64,000 nucleotides of DNA, taken from positions 112,331,111-112,395,110 of the forward strand of contig CM061244.1 in assembly GCA_030848705.1 (NCBI GenBank), given 5' to 3'. The DNA comes from Heracleum sosnowskyi. Taxonomy: Eukaryota > Streptophyta > Magnoliopsida > Apiales > Apiaceae. Of the stretch, positions 10,028 through 20,194 are shown piece by piece. Both the position numbers and the translations under genes were made by a program. The notes under the pieces are model-generated. The model searched no databases. It saw only the letters and a list, made by a program, of their open reading frames with translations, and had not been told where the DNA came from. The first letter of the stretch is position 1. Each line of letters starts with the position of its first letter.

Positions 10028-10650
10028 TGTTGCCCAGTAATAATCTATTGTAGAAGGGGGGGGGGGAGGGTTGAATACAATAGAGTAAGATAATCGACTT
10101 CTTAATGTATATATCACAAATATTAAAAAGAAAGATAAAAGCTTTATTAAATCTGATATAAAACTGTTACAAACTCTCTCAAGAAATTCTGATGTTCTTG
10201 AGAGCTGCTAGTTTACAAAAACTCTCTCAAGAAATTCTATGTTCTCGAGAGCTTCTATTCGATTATGTTCTCTCTCGAATGGATGAATACATAAATCGAA
10301 ACCAAGACTGTGTTTATATAGTGCACACAGCTTCTCTATCAATTACAAGATAAGTCCTAATCAATAACAAAGATAGAAACATATCTTTAATCGATAGCTG
10401 CATTCTACAAACCAGGAACAAATAGAATAAACTTCCATGTTTATCTAGAATCCAAATATAACTCGAAGTAGGAATCCTGATCAGCTTCAAGTTCTGATGA
10501 TCAATCCTGATCATAGTCTGAGTAGGAATCCTGATGATCAATAAGATACTGACGCTTGATCAAATACTGATGACCATGCAATACTGATGACGTCAGCAAT
10601 CCTGATCAGTTGAGTCTAGCTTCTGACGATCATTGAATTCTGATCTAACA
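10028..10650 (-). repeat. SIRE-1 3' LTR (623 bp)
   Basis: Starts TGTTGCCCAG and ends TGATCTAACA. It contains an expanded G tract at 10058-10071 that is shorter in the other LTR, two inverted-repeat stems (CTCTCAAGAA type) and several ATCCTGAT motifs on the plus strand, i.e. ATCAGGAT in the element's sense. Confidence 0.97.
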
Positions 10651-10667
10651 ATCTCCCCCAATCTCAT
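10651..10667 (-). other. SIRE-1 polypurine tract
   Basis: On the minus strand the tract reads ATGAGATTGGGGGAGAT directly before the LTR. It is the expected primer for plus-strand DNA synthesis and is the same in SIRE-2. Confidence 0.85.
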
Positions 10668-10759
10668 ACTTTGTGAAATAAAGTATAGATTCCAAATATT
10701 CAATGATGTCAAAAACATGTATCAAAATGTACGAGTATCTTCAGAAACAACTTATCTGT

Positions 10760-13700
10760 TTAAGCTTTTTGATAGAACATATTCATCTTCAAGAAGTTGG
10801 ATAATAAACTTTCTTCTTTTTCTTCAAGAATTTGAATCAGTCTTTCCTTAAGATTTCTGAGTTCTTCATCTTCCTCATTAATCTGGTAGATAGCTGCTCT
10901 GAGATTCTGTATGGAGCTTTTCTGTAGACTGTGCTTTTCAAGCAAAAGATAAGCAATTTCCTTCCCATCAGGATTGAGAGTAAGTTGGGTCATACCAAAA
11001 GTTACTTCTTTAACAGCAGTACCTCTTTGCATTTCCACATCCTGACCTCTTTGATTTAAGTACATGGGAATATAATTACCATTGAAATTACTGTTTCCAT
11101 CCAGTCTTCTTCTTATAGTTGACAAAATCATGTTAGCCCATACTTTGTACACTTGGTTCTTCCATCTTAACAGATAGTGAACATATTTCAGTTCCTGTGT
11201 AGTTTTCATCAGCAGATCTTGAATAGATAGAATCTTCACACTACCATCTTTCATGAAGTACAGAAGCTTTTCTTTCTTTTCAAAACCATCATGACAATCT
11301 ATAACTATATCAACAGCTAATAAATTGTTCAGGTTTTCAGAAGTTAAAGTACCTCCAATTTCAGTTAAGGAGTAAGGATCAACATAAGTCATGTTTAGAA
11401 ATTCAGCATCCCTGTGTCCAATACCTCCTCTTGTGTAATTTGACATTTGCTTCAGATTCGAAAACATCTTTAACCAGAGTGTTTTTGATCTAGCCATATC
11501 AGACAAATCAACAACACTTGAAGCACTTGTTATAATTCCACCAGTCTGAAAATTGATAGGTGTATCACACTTCAGTGTACTTATGTGTTCCCACTTCTTG
11601 TCTTTCTCCTTTTCATGAGTGTAGCTTCTTTCAAGTAAAGATTCTTGCCTGCTTGTATTTCTCCATTGTCTTTCATTTGAAACTTTAAGCCTTTGTAGAT
11701 AGAGATTGAAATCTTCATTTGTTCTCTTTGAAATATCTCTTCTTCTGGCTTCTTCTTCTTCATCTACTTCTTTGTTGTGACAATCAACAACAGTAGATAA
11801 GATTATCAAATCAACCTCTTGTAGAATTTCAGATTCATCAGGATCTTGAATGATGTCAGGATTAGAATCTTCAATTTGATTTGTATTGCTGAGAGTTGAT
11901 TTACTTGATTTTCTTCTCAATTCAGGTTCTTCTTCAACAATTCCATCATCACCAAAAGTAGATATGTCAGGAACTACTAGAGTTTGAATAGGTTCAGGAA
12001 TTTCTTCAATTCTTAACCCTCTAGACCTTGTCTGTCTAGGTACTGTTTGAGTTGAAGAACCTCTTTTACTTCTTCTAGCACCTCTCCTACCTCTGCTTCC
12101 TCTACCTCTAGCAGGAGCAGTATAGCTTTCCATTGTCTCTCTTTGTAGTCTCAAGAATTCTTCATGTGAGAGATCTGGATATTCCTCACTTGCTGTAGAG
12201 AGTGCTTTTCTTGCATATAATTGTTGAACTCTTTTATCAGTGTGATATAGAGTAACAATTCTGCCGTCTTTTGTAGAAAACTTCTGGAATAAATTTGATG
12301 CATCTTCAGGATTATCAATAATTACATCTTCATCACCTTCAGGAATTGTAGCAAGAATGTGTCCATGACCAGGTGTCAGGATTTGATCTTCCGTCAGAAT
12401 CTGAGATTGCACCAATGTTCTTACTGTCTTAACTCCAGAATCAGAAACATGAGTTGACTGCGTTGTTTGACTTTGAGAAGTTTGGATTGTCTTCATAACA
12501 ACAGCATCAGAGGTTTCTCCTTGTATCACTTTGTCACCACCATCATCTCCAGTATCATCATCATTATTTCTTAATACTAGATCAGGTGTACATTTTGTCT
12601 GAATAACCTTCTCCCCCTTTTTGACATCAGGATTTGACAATAATTGCAAAATTAAGGAAAAAGAGGCTTGAATTTCAGTTACCTTAGTATCCAGAGAATC
12701 AATTCTTTGATTGATTGAGGTTTGTTCTGAAACAACAGATTTCACTTGGGATTCCACTACCCTTAGTTGTAAAGTAGTAGGCACCTTTGTAAAATTATTA
12801 AAGATATCAGTCCTCACTTTTTCAGTTGAGCCCTTGATAGAATCAATCTCACTTTTCAGGCTTTTGGATAACAGAGTAGTAGCCTTCAGATGATTCTTCA
12901 AGTCTTGATTCTCTATAGATTTCACTGCATTATAGGCATGTTCAATAGCAGAAGAAAAACTGATAGATTCATCAGATTGATGCCATGAATTGTTCCATTC
13001 ATTCTGTCTAAATGCCTCTGCAGGATCAAAGGAAGGAGTAGAAAAATCTTGTCTCTGATCTTTCCCAGTGGAAGCATTGCTAGCTATATATGTACTTGAT
13101 GAACCAAAATTAGTTCCAAGACTAATCTTGAGTGCTATAGCAATCTGTTCCTTCTCTTTTCGATTCTCATTATCATCATCGCTATCATCAGAAGTATCAT
13201 CATCAGTATCATGAGTAAGATCAGGATCAGGAATAGCAATACCTTTCAGTTTATCCTGTGGTTCTGAGATAGGATGATCCATCGGTCTTGAACGAAGTGG
13301 CTGTATCAAAATAGGTTCATTATCAGGAGCACCACTAGCGTCAGGATGAACATCGTCAGGATTTGATATGCTTGCATCAGTATTTGCTACCAATGGTTCT
13401 TGTGGAGCTTGAGGTTCAGAAGCTTCTTCAACACTTTGAGTTAAAGGTTCTTGTGTGCTTCCCTCATTGACAATGTTCTCGACCAATCTTTCAACAGAAG
13501 CTGTAGCTTTGCCTGCATCTTCACTTTGAGAAGATGGTTCTTGTGTAGCTGGAATGTTGATGTCTTCATTCTCCCTTTGAGAAAATGGTTCTTGTGTGAC
13601 CATTCCACTAGCTAAGCCTTCACCCAAACTTTGATTGAGTGGTTCTTGTGTGGCAGGATCAACAGTAGCTGCTGAATTACTCTGAAATTCAGGTTCTTGT

Positions 13701-14530
13701 GGACTTGATCCTTTCAGCTTCTTCTGTCTCTGATAGACTAACTCTTCTGCATTCCTCTTTTTCTTTGATGTAGGTGTAAGACCAACCAAGGAAGCAGTTG
13801 TAGAAACCTTCTCCCAAGAAATTTCTCTAATCTGAGATGGAGAGGCTGGAGAGTCTGATAGAGAGACAACTGTTGTTGTTGCATCAGGAATACTAATATC
13901 AGGATTTGCTAGAGCATCAGGAGTAGATGACTCGTCAGGATTTGATGTCTGAATATCAGTATCCTTCATTTGCACTGTCAAAGGAATATGATACCTGCTC
14001 TTTGATAATTTCCTTTTCGTTTGTGGTTTTGACGAAGGTACCACAACTTTAGTAGCAGTATCAGCAACTTCCTTGTTCACATTCATCACAGAGGATATAG
14101 GTAAGTCATCCTCTGAATCACTTTCATCAATCAACCTTAACTTCCTTTTCACAGGAACATTCTTAACAACCTTATCAGCTTTCTTCACCAGGACCCCTTG
14201 TACACCCCCTTGTATCTTCTGTTTAGTGAGTGGTGTAGAGGAAAAATCCTTTGAACCTGATTGCCTTCCAGACACATCAGTTCTAGCTGATTTCTTTGAT
14301 TTTACAACTAAAGTCTTTTGAGAGACAGTAGAGGTGGTTGTTAACTGTTTAGACTGTTTAGGTTGCATGCTTGTGTCAGGAACAAGGTGGGTTGGACCTT
14401 GCCCCATAGCATTAGAAAGTAGTCCATAACGAGTAGGCATTTTCTGATGTAAGAAAAACCTAACCTCATCAGGAATAAAAGCATTTCCGCACAAAATATT
14501 TTGCCATATCAGGATTGAAAAAAATTTCAA
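10760..14530 (-). CDS. SIRE-1 env-like ORF3, N-terminally altered (1256 codons)
   Basis: One uninterrupted frame on the minus strand between pol and the 3' LTR, the position of the env-like ORF in SIRE elements. Only about the first 25 residues are unrelated to SIRE-2; from NAFIPDEVRFF onward both match to the end. It contains many TQEPLxQS repeats (about residues 290-390), acidic DD runs, a predicted coiled-coil stretch near 590-650, an RGRGSRGRRGARRSKRG basic patch near 840, and a conserved C-terminal region ending in a heptad-like helix. I saw no signal peptide or clear transmembrane segment, so calling it an envelope protein is not supported. The about 190-residue domain at the start of SIRE-2 ORF3 is missing here. 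Confidence 0.75.
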   Translation of the reverse strand: MKFFSILIWQNILCGNAFIPDEVRFFLHQKMPTRYGLLSNAMGQGPTHLVPDTSMQPKQSKQLTTTSTVSQKTLVVKSKKSARTDVSGRQSGSKDFSSTPLTKQKIQGGVQGVLVKKADKVVKNVPVKRKLRLIDESDSEDDLPISSVMNVNKEVADTATKVVVPSSKPQTKRKLSKSRYHIPLTVQMKDTDIQTSNPDESSTPDALANPDISIPDATTTVVSLSDSPASPSQIREISWEKVSTTASLVGLTPTSKKKRNAEELVYQRQKKLKGSSPQEPEFQSNSAATVDPATQEPLNQSLGEGLASGMVTQEPFSQRENEDINIPATQEPSSQSEDAGKATASVERLVENIVNEGSTQEPLTQSVEEASEPQAPQEPLVANTDASISNPDDVHPDASGAPDNEPILIQPLRSRPMDHPISEPQDKLKGIAIPDPDLTHDTDDDTSDDSDDDNENRKEKEQIAIALKISLGTNFGSSSTYIASNASTGKDQRQDFSTPSFDPAEAFRQNEWNNSWHQSDESISFSSAIEHAYNAVKSIENQDLKNHLKATTLLSKSLKSEIDSIKGSTEKVRTDIFNNFTKVPTTLQLRVVESQVKSVVSEQTSINQRIDSLDTKVTEIQASFSLILQLLSNPDVKKGEKVIQTKCTPDLVLRNNDDDTGDDGGDKVIQGETSDAVVMKTIQTSQSQTTQSTHVSDSGVKTVRTLVQSQILTEDQILTPGHGHILATIPEGDEDVIIDNPEDASNLFQKFSTKDGRIVTLYHTDKRVQQLYARKALSTASEEYPDLSHEEFLRLQRETMESYTAPARGRGSRGRRGARRSKRGSSTQTVPRQTRSRGLRIEEIPEPIQTLVVPDISTFGDDGIVEEEPELRRKSSKSTLSNTNQIEDSNPDIIQDPDESEILQEVDLIILSTVVDCHNKEVDEEEEARRRDISKRTNEDFNLYLQRLKVSNERQWRNTSRQESLLERSYTHEKEKDKKWEHISTLKCDTPINFQTGGIITSASSVVDLSDMARSKTLWLKMFSNLKQMSNYTRGGIGHRDAEFLNMTYVDPYSLTEIGGTLTSENLNNLLAVDIVIDCHDGFEKKEKLLYFMKDGSVKILSIQDLLMKTTQELKYVHYLLRWKNQVYKVWANMILSTIRRRLDGNSNFNGNYIPMYLNQRGQDVEMQRGTAVKEVTFGMTQLTLNPDGKEIAYLLLEKHSLQKSSIQNLRAAIYQINEEDEELRNLKERLIQILEEKEESLLSNFLKMNMFYQKA

Positions 14531-14730
14531 TAAGATTAAAATAAAATTTTATTTAAGAAAACAAAATTTATTTTAACAATCCTGAATAGCGTTTTGGTTT
14601 AAGAAATAACCAAATTAATGGTCATAGAATTAAAACATGCTTACCAGCAAACGAGGCAAAAATATTTATGGAAAACCGAACCGTCTCATCGAGATTGTAG
14701 AAATGACCTGCACCCTTAATACACATTCTC

Positions 14731-14738
14731 TATAAAAG
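14731..14738 (+). promoter_or_regulatory. TATA box for the antisense ORF in SIRE-1
   Basis: TATAAAAG on the plus strand, 94 bp upstream of the ATG at 14832, followed by a CT-rich leader. It lies in a segment absent from SIRE-2. Promoter activity is inferred. Confidence 0.45.
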
Positions 14739-14831
14739 AGAACTGTTAAGCATAACATCATTTATTTATTAAAAGCACAAACCCTCTCCAGAGAAAAACT
14801 TACGAAAACCTTTCACCTTCTTTGTTTTTCA

Positions 14832-15242
14832 ATGGCTGCCAACAATCAAAACGATTTACCTGATGAGGAATATGATGATCTCGCAATAATCTGGCAAGAG
14901 ATGGATGAGGCTCTGGCTGAGATTGCAGAGCACGAAGAACCACAACCTGTTCCTGACCCTCAGGAACATGAAGCATTTATCAATGCAATGGCTGAAGTCC
15001 TTCTCCATAACTTCCAGCAGGTTGATCCTGACTGGAATCCTCTTCACAACTTAGTCATCGTCGATGAAGAAGAGACAGAAGACGGTGATGATGAAGATGA
15101 TGAGGAACTCGAGCGAGAGCTTGAGAGAAATAGAAAGATCCGTGATGCTTGTATGTCTTGCAAGTTGGAAGCACGGAAAAGTTCCGGTGATCATGGGGAC
15201 GAGCCACCTTCAAGTGCATCTGCTCCTCTTCTTGTCCTTTAA
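14832..15242 (+). CDS. Acidic 136-residue ORF, opposite strand inside SIRE-1
   Basis: An intact frame with a good start context (CAATGGCTGCC) on the strand opposite to the element, with a TATA box upstream. The product is strongly acidic: a DEEYDDLA start, then EEETEDGDDEDDEELERELERN near residues 78-100, then a CMSC pair near 108. No known domain was recognised. It sits where SIRE-2 has the N-terminal domain of ORF3, and SIRE-2 has no counterpart. Its DNA also carries the ATCCTGA motif typical of the element's coding parts, which suggests it evolved with the family rather than being a fresh host capture. A small antisense ORF of the family or an acquired gene are both possible. Confidence 0.5.
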   Translation: MAANNQNDLPDEEYDDLAIIWQEMDEALAEIAEHEEPQPVPDPQEHEAFINAMAEVLLHNFQQVDPDWNPLHNLVIVDEEETEDGDDEDDEELERELERNRKIRDACMSCKLEARKSSGDHGDEPPSSASAPLLVL

Positions 15243-15796
15243 GGATGGACATAGAAATCTTCCAATCCTGATGGACTGTGAAGCTGCTCAGGAGCATTCA
15301 TGCTAATTTGCAGGGCACGTGTTCATGCTTATCTGTAAAGCACGAGTTCCTGAGTAGAAAATAGACTAGGAAAACAAATATGTACTTTCCATTTTTCATG
15401 TGTAATGAATCTTCAAGTATTAATGAAATTTGTCTATTTTCTCAATTGTTTTCTTCCTGTACTTGCCTGCAAAATTTGTTAGTAACACTCATAGTGATAT
15501 AGAGATGATAAATGATAAACTCTGATAATAATGAAATTGAAATTGATAATTAAGACTGAAAACTTAATCAAAGACTAAGTAATAATCTAATTGTCCAGAG
15601 TTTACCAGGAGTGTTGATGACAAATTAGCATAGAACCTCTGGTTTTCATACCAGCTTCAATATCTGAGCATCAGGATTTGACCAGTTGACTTCCTGTCAG
15701 GATTGAGTCCTATCAGGATTTGATCAAAGATACATACCTTTCTGAATAACCATCAGAATTTGACAGTTATCAGGATTTCCTCTCTGTAGCTTTTCC
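15243..15796. other. Non-coding part of SIRE-1 between antisense ORF and pol
   Basis: Up to about 15640 this is sequence without a match in SIRE-2. From there to 15796 it matches the pol-to-ORF3 linker of SIRE-2 (37032-37163), including four ATCAGGAT-type motifs on the plus strand. No gene was seen. Confidence 0.7.
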
Positions 15797-18700
15797 TCAG
15801 AAATTCTCAAGATTCATCATTCTAAGTTCATTCACCAATTTATTGAAAGTAGCTTCAGGCAGTGGCTTGGTGAATATATCAGCTAGTTGTTGATCAGTAG
15901 GAACAAAGTGAAGTTCAATTGTTCCTTCCAGAACCTGTTCTCTTATAAAGTGATATCTGATACTTATGTGTTTAGTAAGAGAATGCTGAACTGGATTTCC
16001 TGTCATTGCAATAGCACTCTGGTTATCACAATAAATAGGGATTTTGGAGTATGACAGACCATAATCTAACAACTGATTTCTCATCCACATTATCTGAGCA
16101 CAACAACTTCCTGCAGCAATGTACTCAGCTTCTGCAGTTGAAGTGGAAATAGATTTCTGCTTTTTACTGAACCATGAAAATAGTCTTCCACCCAAAAACT
16201 GACAACTTCCTGAAGTACTTTTCCTGTCTATTTTGCATCCTGCAAAATCAGCATCTGAATAACCACACAACCCAAAATCTGATTCCCTTGCATACCAAAG
16301 GCCAAGTGAAGGAGTGCCTTTGAGATATCTGAAAATTCTTTTGACTGCAATCAGATGTGGTTCTCTAGGTTTTTCTTGAAATCTTGCACATAGACAGGTT
16401 GCAAACATGATATCTAGTCTACTGGCAGTGAGATACAATAAAGAGCCAATCATTCCTCTGTAGTGAGTTACATCTACCTCTTCACCTTGATCAGGATCAA
16501 GTTTGGTAGCTGTAGCTATGGGAGTTGAAGCAGGAGTACTGTCTTGCATGTTAAACCTTGTCAGTAAATTCCTTGTGTATTTAGACTGATTAATAAAAAT
16601 CCCTTCATCAGTCTGTTTAACTTGAAGACCCAGAAAGTAACTCATTTCTCCCATCATGCTCATTTGATATCTTGACTGCATAAGCTTGGAAAACTTTTCA
16701 CACATCTTATTGTTTGTTGACCCAAAAATGATATCATCAACATAAATCTGAACTAACAGCAACTCCATGCTCTTGGAGCTTGCTTTAGTCCATAAAGTGC
16801 CTTATCCAGTCTGTAGACATGATCTGGATATGTAGGATCAATGAAACCAGGAGGTTGTTCAACATAAACTTCTTCCTCCAGTTCACCATTTAAGAAAGCA
16901 CTTTTAACATCCATCTGGAAAACCTTGAATTTCTTATGTGCTGCATAAGCAAGAAATATCCTGATGGCTTCTAGTCTTGCAACAGGAGCAAAAGTTTCAT
17001 CATAGTCAATTCCCTCTTGTTGGGAATACCCCTTTGCAACTAGTCTAGCTTTATTTCTGATAATGACTCCATCAGAATCAGTCTTGTTCTTGAAAATCCA
17101 CTTTGTACCAACAATTGATCTATTCTTTGGTCTTGGTACCAGTTTCCAGACTTCATTCCTTTCAAATTCATTCAGTTCTTCTTGCATTGCAGTAACCCAA
17201 TCAGCATCTTTAAGTGCATCTTCAACTTTCTTAGGCTCCTCCTTGGACAGAAAGTTATTGTATAGACATTCATTCTGAGTTGCACTTCTTGTTTGAACAC
17301 CTGCATCAGGATCTCCAATTATCAAATCAGGAGTATGATCTTTTGTCCATTTCCTTGCTGGTGTCAAATTGTTTCTTGAAGTAGATGCTCCCCCTGGATT
17401 GGTGTTATCTTGATTGAAAGAATTTGATTGATTTGAAGCTCTCCCTGAATTATTGCTATGCCCTCCTGATGTGTTATCAGGATCTTCACTTGAATCAGTA
17501 TCTGAAGAATTCTGTCCCGATGATTGAGTTGACTCTGAACTTGTAGTTGAATGCCGTTGCTCCCCCTCAACATTAGCACTACTAGTTGTATCACTGTTGT
17601 TTGCATCATCAGTATTAGCATCATCAGTACCTGGTGAGTCATCAGGATTTGGTGACCCATCAGTATCTGATGAATTGACAGGATCTGATTCAATTTCTTC
17701 AGGTTCCTTGGAAGCTTCATTTTCAAATAACAATCTATCATGCGAGTCTTCAATGATTCCAGTTATCTTCTTATCATCAAAAGATACATGAATTGACTCC
17801 ATGACAGTTCTTGTTCTCAAATTAAAAACTCTGAAGGCTCTTGATGTAGGATAACCTATGAATATTCCTTCATCAGCCTTTGTTTCAAATTTCCCTAGCT
17901 GTTCAGGATGAGTTCTGAGAACAAAACATTTACAGCCAAACACATGCAAATGCTTCAGACTTGGTTTCTTCTCCTTGAGTGACTGATAAGGAGTGACACC
18001 ATGCCTGTTTATCAATGTGAGATTTTGTGTATAGCATGCTGTGTTGACTGCTTCTGCCCAGAAATATGTAGGTAATTTAGCTTCTTCCAACATAGTTCTG
18101 CCAGCTTCAATAAGAGTTCTATTCTTCCTTTCTACTACTCCATTTTGCTGAGGTGTGCCAGGAGCAGAGAATTGTTGAATGATTCCTTTGTATTTGCAGA
18201 ACTCTTCCATCTTTGAATTCTTAAATTCAGTACCATTATCACTTCTCAGAATCTTGACTTTGTGCTTTGTGGTTGTCTCAATCATCCTCACATGATCCAA
18301 CAGAACTTTTCTTACTGATGGACATGATGTTGACTGGACCAAACAGATCAAGATGTAGCATGTGATATGGTTCTTCAATAGAGGATTCTGATTTACTCTG
18401 GAATGATGTCCTTCTTTGTTTTGCTTTTTGGCATGCATCACAGAGTCCATCAGGTGTATATAAGACATTAGGTAATCCTCTTACTAACTCTTTCTTAACC
18501 AACTCATTGATGTTGCTGAAGTTGAGATGAGAAAGCTTCTTGTGCCAATTCCAACTTTCATCTACTGAAGCTTTACTGATGAAACATGTAGGGGAGCCAT
18601 CAGTATCTGAGAGAATGTTGGCTTCATATATGTTACCATGCCTGTAGCCAGTTAGTGATATCTTCCCTGTTGCTTTACTGACTACTTCACAATGTGTGGA

Positions 18701-18967
18701 ATAGAAATTGACATGATAACCTCTGTCAGTGATTTGACTAATACTCAACAAGTTGTGTTTTAGTCCCTTCACTAGAGCTACTTTTTCAATGATGACATTT
18801 CCAATGATTATATTGCCATATCCCAAGGTTTGTCCAATGTTGCCATCTCCATAAGACACAGTTGGGCCAGCTTTTTCCTCATATTCTGATAACAGGGCTT
18901 TGTTTCCAGTCATGTGCACAGAACATCCACTATCCATGACTAACACATTTTTCCTTTTACCCTGCAT
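15797..18967 (-). pseudogene. SIRE-1 pol (protease, integrase, RT, RNase H), broken
   Basis: Three overlapping frames on the minus strand. 18967-18278 holds the protease (MDSGCSVHMTG), the GAG-pre-integrase HHCC module and the first part of integrase. 18468-16753 holds the rest of integrase (RSDNGTEF, NGVVERKNR), a linker rich in NPD/TDG repeats, and the first half of RT. 16768-15797 holds YVDDIIFG and RNase H (YSDADFAGC, DNQSAIAM). Against SIRE-2, a deletion removes the segment after NIMSISKK in integrase, and another removes about 35 residues of RT after APRAW. Both shift the frame, so no active polymerase can be made. Confidence 0.92.
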
Positions 18968-18982
18968 CAGAATAGTAAAACA

Positions 18983-20164
18983 CTAGTCAGAATGTTTAGG
19001 AACCCACACTTGTTGGATTCCTTGTTCATGCATTTTATTAAATTTAACAGCAGAAGACTTTTTGACTTTAGCAGTCCTGACAGGATTTACTCCATCAGGA
19101 TTTGCTTTGTCAGTATCAGTATTAACAAAAGCATGCTTCACTATGACATTTTCAGTTCTATCAGACTTTGTACTACTTTCAAACTTAGGCAATGGATCAT
19201 AAAAGTTATAGTACAAATCATGATACTCTTTACATGTATAAATAGAATGCCATAGACTACCACAATGAAAACAGGACTTCTGCGGTTTATAGAGTACTGA
19301 TCTATTCCTAACATCAGACTTAGGAATATCAGTAATCTTCTTCTTACTCTTCTTACAATCAATAGCAAGATGATTAGAGTTACCACAGTTAAAACAACAC
19401 TTTCTAGGTGCATTTGGGATATATTTATAACCATTCTCTTTATTGATCCCAACTTTACCATTCCTGTTTCTCTTAACAGTAGCTTCCTTTTTCTTATCTG
19501 TAACCTCACAGATTTTATCTTTAAGCTGTTTCTGAGACAATAGACCTACATTCTTAGTGACTTTGTTCATGACAGGTTTAGACTTTATAATTTTAATTCC
19601 TTGAGTAGAAGAAGATCCCTTTTCAAAAGTAGAATTGGAATCCTTACCAAAAACAAAATTAACAGGAGTAATCTTAGATTTGGTTGAGTCTATAACATGT
19701 CTATAGGTCTTTGGACTGACTGTCTCATCAATGACAATTTTCTCTGCTAATTTCTTATCTTCATCTGACTTATATCCTAGACACTCTTTCCAATTCTTAG
19801 AGGTATTAATCTCATGAAATTTCCTACCAGAGTCTGTCCAGGTTCTGATTTTCTCATTAGCATATTCAAGTTCTTTTTCAAGGGAAGTACATTTAGATGT
19901 CATCTCTAAGTGCATGTGTTTAGCATTATCACATTCTTTTTGTACTTCTTGCATACGAGAAAATTCAGCTTCTAATATCTCATTCCTCTTTCTAAGGTCA
20001 GACATCTCAGATAAGATTCTAGTATTCTCAGCAGTTTGACTTCTAAAGCTAATATGTAATGACTTTAGAAAACGTCTTAACTCAGAAGCATTATCAGTAT
20101 CAAAATCAAAGATAGTATTTAGTACCTTATCATCAGGAGCAGCAGTTACATCAGCATTGGCCAT
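18983..20164 (-). CDS. SIRE-1 gag, C-terminal part
   Basis: A 393-codon segment in the same frame as the protease ORF that follows it. It begins with ANADVTAAPDDK, has a long coiled coil at about residues 40-110, a K-rich linker, and two further cysteine/histidine modules: CFNCGNSNHLAIDC and CFHCGSLWHSIYTC. It ends with TAG at the place where SIRE-2 also has TAG. Only eight codons (24 nt) counted from that TAG separate it from GKRKNV of pol with no frame change. It is separated from the first gag part by an in-frame TAA near 20193 that is GAA in SIRE-2. Confidence 0.85.
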   Translation of the reverse strand: MANADVTAAPDDKVLNTIFDFDTDNASELRRFLKSLHISFRSQTAENTRILSEMSDLRKRNEILEAEFSRMQEVQKECDNAKHMHLEMTSKCTSLEKELEYANEKIRTWTDSGRKFHEINTSKNWKECLGYKSDEDKKLAEKIVIDETVSPKTYRHVIDSTKSKITPVNFVFGKDSNSTFEKGSSSTQGIKIIKSKPVMNKVTKNVGLLSQKQLKDKICEVTDKKKEATVKRNRNGKVGINKENGYKYIPNAPRKCCFNCGNSNHLAIDCKKSKKKITDIPKSDVRNRSVLYKPQKSCFHCGSLWHSIYTCKEYHDLYYNFYDPLPKFESSTKSDRTENVIVKHAFVNTDTDKANPDGVNPVRTAKVKKSSAVKFNKMHEQGIQQVWVPKHSD

Positions 20165-20194
20165 TAACGCATAGTTGACTACCTCAGTATCAGA

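Noticed and set aside
10314..10541. ORFs inside the SIRE-1 LTRs (also 21623-21850)
   Set aside because: They lie in LTR sequence, differ between family members and have no domain similarity.
10760..14530. Calling ORF3 a true retroviral envelope protein
   Set aside because: No signal peptide, cleavage site or membrane anchor was evident. Env-like describes only its position in the SIRE lineage.
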